Notes under the pieces: generated by a model
What the model was told of the DNA's origin: nothing
Databases searched by the model: none
Seen by the model: only the letters and a program-made list of their open reading frames with translations
DNA from: JACKOF01 sp041571855
GTDB taxonomy: Bacteria; Pseudomonadota; Gammaproteobacteria; Pseudomonadales; Porticoccaceae
Direction of reading: 5' to 3'
Assembly: GCA_041571855.1 (NCBI GenBank)
Contig: JBFFTH010000040.1
Location: 1-14,455 of the forward strand
Length of the DNA: 14,455 nt
In this document: positions 1 through 6,360 of the stretch, piece after piece
Position numbering within the stretch: position 1 is the stretch's first letter
How the letters are laid out: each line of letters starts with the position of its first letter
Program-made: the position numbers and the translations under genes

Positions 1-719
1 CGCAAATCAGGGAGCTTCCCAGTGACAAACCGATAGATGCAATCCCGCTGGAGGCAATAAACAACTTCCTCTCCCGAACCCGGATTGTCGATGAGGGTGT
101 GCTGGAGGCCGCACCGTATGTGGTCGCCGGCTATGAGAAGCGCCTGTTGTCCGGTAAGGATGATGATTTTTATGCGCGCGGTGAATTTGATGAAACGCCG
201 GCCTATGGTATCTACCGTAAAGGCGATCCCTACATCGACCCCGAAACCGGAGAGATGCTCGGAATCAGGGCCCAGGATATTGGCTCGGCGAAGCTGAAAA
301 TGATCAATGACGATATTGCGACATTGATGAGCTCCCGGGCGGTTGAAGAAATACGCATTGGCGATCGCCTGCTGCCCAACGAGGAGCGCCGCCTTGAATC
401 CATGTTTTATCCCAGCGCCCCTGATGCGAGCGTAGAAGGCGTTATTATGGCCGTCGAGGGCGGGATTTCTCAGGTTGGCCATCTCGATGTAGTTGCGATC
501 AACCGTGGTGAGCGGGACGGACTGGAAGTTGGCAGTGTGCTGGCTATCTACAAGCGCGGTGAGACACTGACGGATCGGGTTGCCAGGGAAAAAATAACCC
601 TGCCTGATGAGCGGGCGGGGCTGCTGATGGTGTTCCGCACATTTGAAAAAATGGGCTTCGGCCTGGTGCTGAAAGCGGAGCGCCCGCTGGCGGTGAACGA
701 TATCGTTAAAAACCCGTAA
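1..719 (+). CDS. LysM-family peptidoglycan-associated protein, C-terminal part (5' end outside window)
   Basis: The reading frame is open from base 3 to the TAA at 717-719, so this is the C-terminal 238 residues of a longer gene; a GTG at 99 is internal, since good protein sequence continues upstream of it. The visible part begins QIRELPSDKPIDAIPLEAIN and runs through PYVVAGYEKRLLSG and a C-terminal segment with VGHLDVVAINRGERDGLEVG. I recognise this as the conserved C-terminal region of the LysM-domain proteins that sit just upstream of dprA in many gammaproteobacteria. The LysM repeat itself would be N-terminal and is not in the window, so cell-wall binding is inferred from family and position. 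No transmembrane segment is visible in this part. A G/C-rich hairpin follows the stop codon. Confidence 0.8.
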   Translation, partial: QIRELPSDKPIDAIPLEAINNFLSRTRIVDEGVLEAAPYVVAGYEKRLLSGKDDDFYARGEFDETPAYGIYRKGDPYIDPETGEMLGIRAQDIGSAKLKMINDDIATLMSSRAVEEIRIGDRLLPNEERRLESMFYPSAPDASVEGVIMAVEGGISQVGHLDVVAINRGERDGLEVGSVLAIYKRGETLTDRVAREKITLPDERAGLLMVFRTFEKMGFGLVLKAERPLAVNDIVKNP

Positions 720-729
720 CCCCTACCCT

Positions 730-787
730 GGGAGGAGGCAACGCTGCCCTCCTCCCATTCCATGCAGGGTTTTCGTTCAGGGAGGAG
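730..787 (+). promoter_or_regulatory. dprA leader: hairpin plus repeated Shine-Dalgarno sequence, possible RNA switch
   Basis: GGGAGGAGG (730-738) is exactly complementary to CCTCCTCCC (748-756), giving a 9-bp G/C-rich hairpin with a 9-base loop. The dprA ribosome binding site GGGAGGAG (780-787, just before the ATG at 790) is an exact repeat of the upstream arm, so CTCCTCCC (749-756) can pair with either copy. Pairing with the upstream copy leaves the ribosome site free; pairing with the downstream copy hides it. There is no T-run after the hairpin, so a classical terminator is unlikely. The sequence relations are exact; the switching role is inference. Confidence 0.5.
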
Positions 788-789
788 CG

Positions 790-1890
790 ATGCCAAGCGA
801 TCACGATGCCGAAGTCACTGCGGCGCTGGTGCTGCAGCAACAGGACGGCCTTAATCCAACTGAACTGTTAACCCTCTACCGTGGTTTTGGCAGCTTCGCG
901 GCAGTGCTGGATGCAGAGCCAGGGACCCTGCGGCCCCTGCTCTCTGGCAAGGCCTGGCGCGGGTTTGTTGCTCATCGCAATGCCCCGCGGATGCTGACTG
1001 ACCGGTCACAGGAGATCCTCGGCCTTTGCCGTTCTCAGGGTATTGAGCTGTTGCCCCTCGGAGATCAGCGCTATCCGCCCCTGTTGCAGGAAATAGACCG
1101 GCCTCCCCCGCTGCTGTTTCTGAAAGGTGACCCGGCGTTGCTTTCCATGCCCCAGGTTGCCGTCGTCGGCAGTCGCAACGCCACCGCGGGTGGCAGGGAA
1201 AATGCGTATAATTTTGCCAGGGCGCTGGCGGCCAGTGGTTTTGTTGTCACCTCCGGGCTGGCGCTCGGTATCGATAGCGCGGCTCACCGGGGGGCACTTG
1301 TGGGCGGTAAGACGATTGCGGTTACCGGCTGTGGGGTCGATGTGGTTTATCCCCGCAGCCATCTTGACTTGTATCAGCGCATCGTTGCCGATGGCGGGGT
1401 GGTGGTGAGCGAGTTTCTGCCCGCGACACCGCCCCGGCCGCACAATTTTCCCCGTCGCAACAGGATCATCAGTGGTCTCAGCATGGGGGTGCTGGTGATA
1501 GAAGCTACGCTGAAAAGTGGTTCCCTGATTACCGCCCGCTGCGCAACGGAGCAGGGCCGCGAGGTGTTTGCGATTCCCGGCTCCATTCACAATGCTGCCA
1601 GCAAGGGATGTCATCAGCTGTTGAGGCAGGGCGCAACTCTGGTGGAGACAGCCGCTGACATAGTGGAACAGCTGGGTGGCATGCTCGCCTATCTCGATCA
1701 GTGCTGTGGCATCGCTGCTGCAGACGAAGAGAGCGAGCTGTTGCAAGCAATTGGTTTTGACCCGGTAGATGTTGATAGCCTGGTCGACCGGGTTGGAAAG
1801 GATATTGCCGCCTTGAACCAGGAGTTGGTGGAGCTCGAGCTGGCAGGAAAAATTGAAATGCGAGCCGGCAAGGTGGTGCGCGTCGGTTAA
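790..1890 (+). CDS. dprA: DNA-processing protein DprA (Smf)
   Basis: DprA binds incoming single-stranded DNA in the cytoplasm during natural transformation and loads RecA on it. The 366-residue length is normal. Residues about 1-85 form the N-terminal helical region. The Rossmann-like DNA-binding core follows with GSRNATAGG (127-135), SGLALGIDSAAH (155-166), TIAVTGCGVDVVYP, FPRRNRIISGLS (220-231), SGSLITA (243-249) and the GREVFAIPG motif. Residues about 315-366 fit the C-terminal winged-helix (DML1-like) domain, which many gammaproteobacterial DprA proteins carry. The ATG at 790 follows a very strong GGGAGGAG ribosome site. The leader can fold so as to cover that site (730-787). Presence of dprA alone does not prove competence, since the gene is nearly universal. 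Confidence 0.97.
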   Translation: MPSDHDAEVTAALVLQQQDGLNPTELLTLYRGFGSFAAVLDAEPGTLRPLLSGKAWRGFVAHRNAPRMLTDRSQEILGLCRSQGIELLPLGDQRYPPLLQEIDRPPPLLFLKGDPALLSMPQVAVVGSRNATAGGRENAYNFARALAASGFVVTSGLALGIDSAAHRGALVGGKTIAVTGCGVDVVYPRSHLDLYQRIVADGGVVVSEFLPATPPRPHNFPRRNRIISGLSMGVLVIEATLKSGSLITARCATEQGREVFAIPGSIHNAASKGCHQLLRQGATLVETAADIVEQLGGMLAYLDQCCGIAAADEESELLQAIGFDPVDVDSLVDRVGKDIAALNQELVELELAGKIEMRAGKVVRVG

Positions 1891-1905
1891 TGCACCCGCC
1901 GCTTA

Positions 1906-1932
1906 TTGAGTAAAAAACCGGCTTGCTGTAAT
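1906..1932 (+). promoter_or_regulatory. Candidate sigma-70 promoter for purE
   Basis: In the 73-base gap between dprA and purE there is TTGAGT (1906-1911) and an extended -10, TGC followed by TGTAAT (1924-1932), with 15 bases between the hexamers. An alternative reading keeps TTGAGT and uses TAATCT (1929-1934) at the ideal 17-base spacing. Either would start RNA about 25-30 bases before the purE ATG, making purE and the genes after it a transcription unit separate from dprA. This is a pattern match only. Confidence 0.4.
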
Positions 1933-1963
1933 CTCCACGATTTTCCCGATATAGGTGCAAAAA

Positions 1964-2467
1964 ATGAACAAACCTTTTGTTGCGATATTGATGGGCTCAG
2001 ATTCTGATCTGCCGATAATGGAAGCCAGCTTTGACATCCTGAAAAAGTTGGACGTTCCCTTTGAAGCCAAGGTTTCGTCTGCGCACAGGACACCCCAGCA
2101 GACTCATGAATATGTCAAGGATGCCGATGCCCGAGGTTGTGCGGCCTTTATCTGTGCTGCCGGGATGGCGGCTCACCTGGCCGGTGCTGTTTCCGCCAAT
2201 ACCCTCAAGCCGGTGATTGGTGTGCCCATCAACTCTTCCCTGGATGGCCTTGACGCCCTGCTGTCAACCGTACAGATGCCAGCCGGTATCCCGGTGGCCA
2301 CGGTAGCTATCGGCAAGGCCGGTGCCAAAAATGCGGCCTACCTGGCGGCCCAGATCATAGGCACTGCAGATGCCGAGTTGCATGCACGCCTGGTGGCCGA
2401 GCGTGCCGAGAATGCAGCGGCGGTTGTAGCCAAAGACAAGGCGCTACAGGAAAAGCTGTCCGGTTAA
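1964..2467 (+). CDS. purE: PurE, N5-carboxyaminoimidazole ribonucleotide mutase (AIR carboxylase family)
   Basis: PurE moves the carboxyl group of N5-CAIR to C4 to give CAIR in purine synthesis (class I), or carboxylates AIR directly (class II). The 167-residue protein has GSDSD (11-15) of the phosphate-binding loop, SAHRTP (39-44) with the conserved His41, and AAGMAAHLAG (65-74) with His71, followed by STVQMPAGIPVATVAIG. The usual E. coli and Pseudomonas form reads AGGAAHLPG at the third motif, so this copy belongs to a different PurE branch. I chose ATG 1964, which has AGGTG (1953-1957) six bases upstream; a GTG at 1955 lies inside that ribosome site. No purK is adjacent, although the two genes are often paired; tsaC follows 13 bases after the stop. 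Class I is favoured by SAHRTP and the second histidine, but is not proved. Confidence 0.93.
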   Translation: MNKPFVAILMGSDSDLPIMEASFDILKKLDVPFEAKVSSAHRTPQQTHEYVKDADARGCAAFICAAGMAAHLAGAVSANTLKPVIGVPINSSLDGLDALLSTVQMPAGIPVATVAIGKAGAKNAAYLAAQIIGTADAELHARLVAERAENAAAVVAKDKALQEKLSG

Positions 2468-2480
2468 GTATTTGCTTTCG

Positions 2481-3047
2481 GTGAACCCCTGGCAGGACAA
2501 CATCAGAATCCGCCGCGCCGCCACAATCATGCGGCGCGGCGGTATTGTGTTGTATCCCACCGAGGGTGTCTGGGGGTTGGGCTGCGATCCCGCCAATGAG
2601 CGAGCCGTTGACCGCATACTGGCGCTCAAACGGCGCAAAAAGAGCATGGGCCTGATTCTGGTAGGGGCGTCAATACAACAGTTTGAGCCTTATCTCACTG
2701 GTGTCACACCTGAGCAGCGCAATCAGTTGGAGCGGAGTTGGCCGGGGCCCAACACCTGGTTGATTCCCAATAATGGCGAAGCGCCCGAATGGATTACGGG
2801 TGGGCGACCCTCGCTGGCGGTGCGAGTGAGTGATCACCCGCTGGTGGTTGCACTGTGTAGTGCCTTCAATGGACCGATTGTGTCCACGTCAGCGAATCCC
2901 CACGGACTGCCCCCGGCAAAAACCTCCCTCAAGGCGCGCGATTATTTTCAGGGCCAGGTAGATGATGTGCTGCCGGGTCGTGTCGGGGCGTCCGCGAGGC
3001 CAACCGCGATCCGGTCTCTGACCACCGGTGATGTGATTCGCGCCTAG
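2481..3047 (+). CDS. tsaC: Threonylcarbamoyl-AMP synthase TsaC (Sua5/YciO/YrdC family)
   Basis: TsaC makes threonylcarbamoyl-AMP from threonine, bicarbonate and ATP, the first step of the t6A modification at position 37 of ANN-reading tRNAs. The short single-domain form is seen: 188 residues, with YPTEGVWGLGCDP (25-37), a basic RRKKSMGLILV stretch that fits the nucleotide-binding site, WPGPNTWLIP, and the STSANP motif (135-140). No C-terminal Sua5 domain is present, so TsaC rather than Sua5. I chose GTG 2481 because MNPWQDN matches the N-terminal length of Pseudomonas-type TsaC; a TTG at 2472 would add three residues. Neither has a good ribosome site, and the start is only 13 bases after the purE stop, so translation is probably coupled. 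A perfect 12-bp inverted repeat occupies codons 10-21. Confidence 0.95.
   Translation: MNPWQDNIRIRRAATIMRRGGIVLYPTEGVWGLGCDPANERAVDRILALKRRKKSMGLILVGASIQQFEPYLTGVTPEQRNQLERSWPGPNTWLIPNNGEAPEWITGGRPSLAVRVSDHPLVVALCSAFNGPIVSTSANPHGLPPAKTSLKARDYFQGQVDDVLPGRVGASARPTAIRSLTTGDVIRA
2510..2542 (+). repeat. Perfect 12-bp G/C inverted repeat inside the start of tsaC
   Basis: CCGCCGCGCCGC (2510-2521) and GCGGCGCGGCGG (2531-2542) are exact reverse complements separated by a 9-base loop, CACAATCAT. In protein the arms encode IRRA and RRGG, so arginine and glycine/alanine codons make the symmetry. Part of the loop, CACAAT (2522-2527), is also complementary to ATTGTG (2544-2549) just downstream, which allows a competing weaker fold. 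In mRNA this would be a very stable hairpin about 30 bases after the start codon. Confidence 0.7.
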
Positions 3048-3103
3048 TTGTGACGGTCACATCACCCCGACCGGCAAGACCTATTTTTAAGGATCCACAC
3101 GTT

Positions 3104-4009
3104 TTGAGTATTGACAAGAACCGGGTAAAAACCTACTTGCTGCAGTTGCAGGAGAATATCTGTGGCGAGCTTCAGCTGCTGGAGCCGGTGGCCAGCTTCC
3201 AGGAGGATAACTGGCAGCGGAAAGAAGGCGGCGGTGGCAGAAGCCGTGTTATTGCCGATGGCGAGGTGTTCGAGAAGGGGGGTGTCAATTTCTCTCACGT
3301 TCACGGTACTGAGCTGCCGGCATCGGCGACGGCGGCCAGGCCGGAGCTTGCCGGTCGCTCGTTTGAGGCGATGGGGGTGTCGCTGGTCATCCACCCGCAG
3401 AACCCCTACGTGCCCACTTCCCATGCCAATGTACGGTTTTTTATCGCCGAAAAAGAAGGTGATGCGCCGGTCTGGTGGTTTGGCGGTGGCTATGACCTGA
3501 CGCCATATTACGGCAATGATGAGGATTGCCGTGAATGGCACCGCACCGCAAAAACTGCCTGTGAACCCTTTGGCGAGGGGATCTATCCACGATTTAAGCG
3601 CTGGTGTGATGAGTATTTTTACCTGAAGCACCGCGACGAGCCGCGCGGTGTCGGCGGCCTGTTTTTCGATGATTTTAACGAGCTGGGTTTTGAGCAGAGC
3701 TTTGCCTTTATGCGTGCGGTCGGTGACAGCTACGCAAAGGCCTATGCGCCGATCGTGCAGCGGCGCAAAGATACGCCCTGGGGTGATCGCGAGCGACAAT
3801 TTCAATTGTACCGGCGCGGTCGCTATGTTGAGTTTAACCTGGTCTTCGACCGCGGCACGCTGTTCGGCTTGCAGACCGGGGGCCGCACGGAATCGATCCT
3901 GATGTCGCTGCCGCCGCTGGTCAGCTGGAAATACAACTGGCAGCCGCAGCCCGGCTCGCCGGAGGCTGAGCTCTACGAAAAATATCTCGTCTCACGGGAC
4001 TGGGTATAG
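3104..4009 (+). CDS. hemF: Oxygen-dependent coproporphyrinogen III oxidase HemF
   Basis: HemF oxidatively decarboxylates coproporphyrinogen III to protoporphyrinogen IX using O2, in the cytoplasm, in heme synthesis. The protein is full length and closely follows E. coli HemF throughout: GGGGRSRV (42-49), GVNFSHVHG (60-68), NPYVPTSHANVRFF (100-113), WWFGGGYDLTPYYG (124-137), LKHRDEPRG, and YRRGRYVEFNLVFDRGTLFG (236-255). Conserved histidines are at 97, 107, 146 and 176. I chose TTG 3104: it has TAAGGA (3088-3093) ten bases upstream and gives 301 residues against 299 in E. coli. A GTG at 3050, two bases after tsaC, would add an 18-residue tail that does not resemble the family. The O2 requirement fits the aerobic oxidase genes farther right. 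Confidence 0.97.
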   Translation: MSIDKNRVKTYLLQLQENICGELQLLEPVASFQEDNWQRKEGGGGRSRVIADGEVFEKGGVNFSHVHGTELPASATAARPELAGRSFEAMGVSLVIHPQNPYVPTSHANVRFFIAEKEGDAPVWWFGGGYDLTPYYGNDEDCREWHRTAKTACEPFGEGIYPRFKRWCDEYFYLKHRDEPRGVGGLFFDDFNELGFEQSFAFMRAVGDSYAKAYAPIVQRRKDTPWGDRERQFQLYRRGRYVEFNLVFDRGTLFGLQTGGRTESILMSLPPLVSWKYNWQPQPGSPEAELYEKYLVSRDWV

Positions 4010-4021
4010 GGTGGAAAAAAT

Positions 4022-4843
4022 ATGACCGATCGCTATGCAGTATTTGGTAATCCCATTCGGCACAGTAAATCGCCGATTATTCACCGGGCCTTTGCCGAGC
4101 AGACCGGGCAGGATATCAGCTATGACAAGCAACTCGTGGACACCGGCAGTTTTGAGGCTGCGGCGGATGGTTTTTTTGCCAGCGGGGGCAAGGGGCTCAA
4201 CGTCACCGTGCCGTTCAAGCAGGACGCCTACAGCTATGCTGCCAAGCTGAGCCCACGTGCGCGCCGCGCGGGCTCAGTAAACACCCTGACCTTGCAGGAT
4301 GGCATTGTGCGGGGGGATACGACCGATGGCGTTGGCCTGGTTCGGGATATCATGACCAATCTCGACTGGCAAATTACCGGGAAGCGGGTATTGATTCTGG
4401 GTGCAGGCGGTGCCGTGCGCGGTGTGCTTGAGTCGCTTCTGGAGCAACAGCCGCAGCATATCGTGATCGCCAACCGCACCCTGGAAAAGGCTCTGCAGCT
4501 GGCGAAGGGCTTTGCCGAAATGGGTTATCTGTGCGGCTGTGGCCTGGATATGCTGGAGGGGCAGCAGTTTGACCTCGTTATCAATGGCACCAGTGCCAGT
4601 CTTGCGGGTGAGTTGCCACCGCTGCCCGACGACCTGATTGCTGCCGGTGGCTATGCCTACGACATGGTCTACGGTAGCGAGACAACGGTCTTTCTTCGCT
4701 GGGCACAACAGCAAGGTGTCGAGAAAGTTGCCGATGGCCTCGGCATGCTGGTGGAACAGGCGGCGGAATCGTTTTTTATCTGGCGTGGCGTTCGTCCCGA
4801 CACCGCGCCGGTCATTGCCCGCCTCAGAGCGACACTGGGCTAG
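4022..4843 (+). CDS. aroE: Shikimate dehydrogenase AroE
   Basis: AroE reduces 3-dehydroshikimate to shikimate with NADPH in the aromatic amino acid pathway. The 273 residues show the shikimate site SKSP (15-18), NVTVPFK with catalytic Lys66, GSVNTL with Asn87, and TD at 101-102 with catalytic Asp102. The NADP loop GAGGAVRG (127-134), the NRT motif at 151-153, and the C-terminal DGLGMLVEQAA with the substrate-binding glutamine are also present. The family's NTDG motif reads TTDG here, so the Asn at position 100 is replaced by Thr; catalytic residues are unaffected. The ATG follows an AGGGTGGA ribosome site 12 bases after hemF, so the two are probably co-transcribed. The TAG stop overlaps the stop of the converging carbonic anhydrase-like gene. 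Confidence 0.96.
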   Translation: MTDRYAVFGNPIRHSKSPIIHRAFAEQTGQDISYDKQLVDTGSFEAAADGFFASGGKGLNVTVPFKQDAYSYAAKLSPRARRAGSVNTLTLQDGIVRGDTTDGVGLVRDIMTNLDWQITGKRVLILGAGGAVRGVLESLLEQQPQHIVIANRTLEKALQLAKGFAEMGYLCGCGLDMLEGQQFDLVINGTSASLAGELPPLPDDLIAAGGYAYDMVYGSETTVFLRWAQQQGVEKVADGLGMLVEQAAESFFIWRGVRPDTAPVIARLRATLG

Positions 4844-5382
4844 TTTCCCTCCGCCAGATACTGGTCTTTCAGTTTTACGTAATTCAGCGGCGAGTAGGTA
4901 AAGAACGCTTTTTCCTTGTCACTGAGAGCTCTCGCTTGCCTGGCCGGTGCGCCTACGTAGAGATGGCCGCCCTCCAGTACTCGGCCAGGTGGCACGACGC
5001 AGCCTGAGCCGATGATCACTTCCTCCTCAACGACGGCGCCATCGTTCACAATAGCACCGTTTCCTATCAGTATTCGGCCTTTCAGCCGGCATCCATGCAG
5101 TATGGCGCCGTGCCCGACAATGACATCATCGCCGATTTCGAGGGGAAAACCGCCGGGGTTGAAAGGACCGTCATGGGTAACGTGTAGCACGGCATTGTCC
5201 TGCACATTGGAGCGCTTGCCAATGGAAATGCTGTGGACATCTCCGCGGATTACCGCTCCGGGCCACACGGAAACATCGTCCCCGAGGGTAACATCTCCGA
5301 TTACGGTGGCTGCCCTGTCAATGTAGACACCCTTGCCCAGTTTTGGAGAAACACCTTTAAATGTTCGGGTTATATTTGGCAT
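4840..5382 (-). CDS. Gamma-class carbonic anhydrase-like protein (YrdA family)
   Basis: This 180-residue protein is a left-handed beta-helix of hexapeptide repeats (for example IGDVTLGDDVSVWPGAVIRGDV and the IGDDVIVGHGAIL run), close to E. coli YrdA throughout. The three histidines that bind the metal in gamma carbonic anhydrases are present as His67 (DNAVLHVTH) and His91 and His96 (VGHGAILHG), and RGDV (46-49) and QDN (61-63) are conserved. The C-terminal helix ends SPLNYVKLKDQYL, typical of the group. Many YrdA members show little CO2 hydration in assays, so the enzymatic role is uncertain. The usual GMGA/MDGA turns read GNGA and NDGA here. GGAG lies about ten bases before the ATG. The gene converges with aroE (stops share CTAG, 4840-4843) and is divergent from the YheV-type gene. 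Confidence 0.92.
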   Translation of the reverse strand: MPNITRTFKGVSPKLGKGVYIDRAATVIGDVTLGDDVSVWPGAVIRGDVHSISIGKRSNVQDNAVLHVTHDGPFNPGGFPLEIGDDVIVGHGAILHGCRLKGRILIGNGAIVNDGAVVEEEVIIGSGCVVPPGRVLEGGHLYVGAPARQARALSDKEKAFFTYSPLNYVKLKDQYLAEGN

Positions 5383-5418
5383 TTTGCGCTGATCTCCGCG
5401 GTACCGTGTAAAAGCCGA

Positions 5419-5446
5419 TATAATACTGCCATCGTCAAACTGGCAA
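5419..5446. promoter_or_regulatory. Divergent promoter region with overlapping -10 elements
   Basis: The 77-base gap between the carbonic anhydrase-like gene and the YheV-type gene contains a perfect TATAAT on the + strand (5419-5424), well placed for the + strand gene, though its -35 is poor. The same bases read TATTAT on the minus strand (5420-5425), with a minus strand TTGCCA (5441-5446) 15 bases away. The two -10 elements overlap by five bases, so both could not be occupied at once. Pattern match only. Confidence 0.45.
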
Positions 5447-5459
5447 CAGGCTGGGATTT

Positions 5460-5690
5460 ATGTTCAAGGCAAAGAAACGTTTTATCGCCGGAGCGGTCTG
5501 TCCGCGCTGCGGTGAGCAGGACAAGCTGGTTATGTTTGCCGAGGGAGACAAGACCTACCGCGAATGTGTGGCCTGCAACTACAGGGATGAAATGCAGTTC
5601 AAAAGCACGGTTCGTGAGCCCGATACCCGGGTCAATCGTTCATCGGAAGAGCTGCAATCGGAGACCAGGCCTGTTCGTCTGATCGAGTGA
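5460..5690 (+). CDS. yheV: YheV-family zinc-ribbon protein
   Basis: A 76-residue soluble protein with two CxxC pairs, CPRC (14-17) and CVAC (36-39), 18 residues apart, which is the spacing of a small zinc ribbon. The N-terminus MFKAKKRFIAGAVCP and the stretch YRECVACNYRDEMQF match my memory of the YheV family (DUF2387), widely conserved in gammaproteobacteria and of unknown function. The C-terminal 30 residues are charged and probably disordered. The ATG at 5460 has only a weak ribosome site (TGGGA). A perfect TATAAT lies 35 bases upstream. The gene ends 16 bases before the converging unrecognised gene, with no clear terminator between them. The metal is inferred from the cysteines. Confidence 0.87.
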   Translation: MFKAKKRFIAGAVCPRCGEQDKLVMFAEGDKTYRECVACNYRDEMQFKSTVREPDTRVNRSSEELQSETRPVRLIE

Positions 5691-5706
5691 CATTCACCCT
5701 GCCCTG

Positions 5707-6360
5707 TCAGGATGCCATCACCTGCCTGAGTACGGATTGAAGAGAAAGTCTGTCGATCATGCAGGGCCACTGCTCTACCTTGAAAGACGATTGTTGCGAC
5801 AGGCGTGCGAGGGCGGCGGAGAGTTGTGCTGCGGGCGCCTGGGTTGCCGGTAACTGCAGCTCACTGCAAATCTCTTCAATGACCTGATCCAGCTGATTGG
5901 CCAGGGGCTCTCCGATCAGGTGGTGGATAAGCAGGTTGGAGCGGGTTATCTCCATGTCAAACAGTGGCGCACCGGTATTGATGATAATGTAGTCATTGAA
6001 TTCTTCCATCAGCCTGTGCGCAAGATAGGCTTTATTCAGCAGTTCAAGCATGCCCCCATGTCGCCCTACGCTCTCCGGCGGCTGTTCGAAAAACGACCGG
6101 GCCCTTTCGGCGACAGGCAAAATTACTGCTGCCAGGCCGTCGTCCTGGCAGATGGTATCCAGAAGGCTGAAGAAATGCGGCGCACGATCGATGTAGCACT
6201 CAACGAAAGACTTGAGAGCAGGCGCGAGGTCTTTGTCGGGAAGGGTGAGCCTGGGGTGAAGGTTTTCGATGCGTCCTGCCAGCATCGCTGCAACCTGTCC
6301 GGTGGCAGCCTCGTGCTGTTTGGCCTGTTCTATCTGCAGGAATATCGAAGCGTTGTTCAT
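5707..6360 (-). CDS. Unrecognised helical protein, 217 residues, divergent from coxB
   Basis: I do not recognise this family. The protein has no signal peptide, no transmembrane segment and no known motif. It reads as mostly alpha-helical: heptad-like leucine and alanine patterns in residues 5-55, a central conserved-looking block LLNKAYLAHRLMEEFNDYII (107-126) and a leucine-rich tail (157-217). Four scattered cysteines (55, 71, 165, 200) form no CxxC pair. I chose ATG 6360 (MNNASIFLQIEQ); the frame stays open to 6564, but the extra 68 residues are of unlikely composition and would cross the coxB promoter. The start has no good ribosome site. An open frame on the other strand (5920-6591) looks like a shadow. 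Its place head-to-head with coxB hints at a role linked to respiration or to cox regulation, which is inference only. Confidence 0.72.
   Translation of the reverse strand: MNNASIFLQIEQAKQHEAATGQVAAMLAGRIENLHPRLTLPDKDLAPALKSFVECYIDRAPHFFSLLDTICQDDGLAAVILPVAERARSFFEQPPESVGRHGGMLELLNKAYLAHRLMEEFNDYIIINTGAPLFDMEITRSNLLIHHLIGEPLANQLDQVIEEICSELQLPATQAPAAQLSAALARLSQQSSFKVEQWPCMIDRLSLQSVLRQVMAS

Noticed and set aside
730..756. Hairpin after the LysM-family gene as an intrinsic terminator
   Set aside because: The stem is strong but the bases after it are ATTCCATGCAGG with no T-run; the complementarity to the dprA ribosome site is a better explanation.
1006..1746. A 246-residue minus strand frame inside dprA
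   Set aside because: dprA is certain on the + strand; the antisense product is Gln/His-rich shadow sequence typical of the complement of a G/C-rich gene.
3062..3805. A 247-residue minus strand frame inside hemF
   Set aside because: It lies almost wholly within a confidently assigned gene and shows no domain or plausible start.
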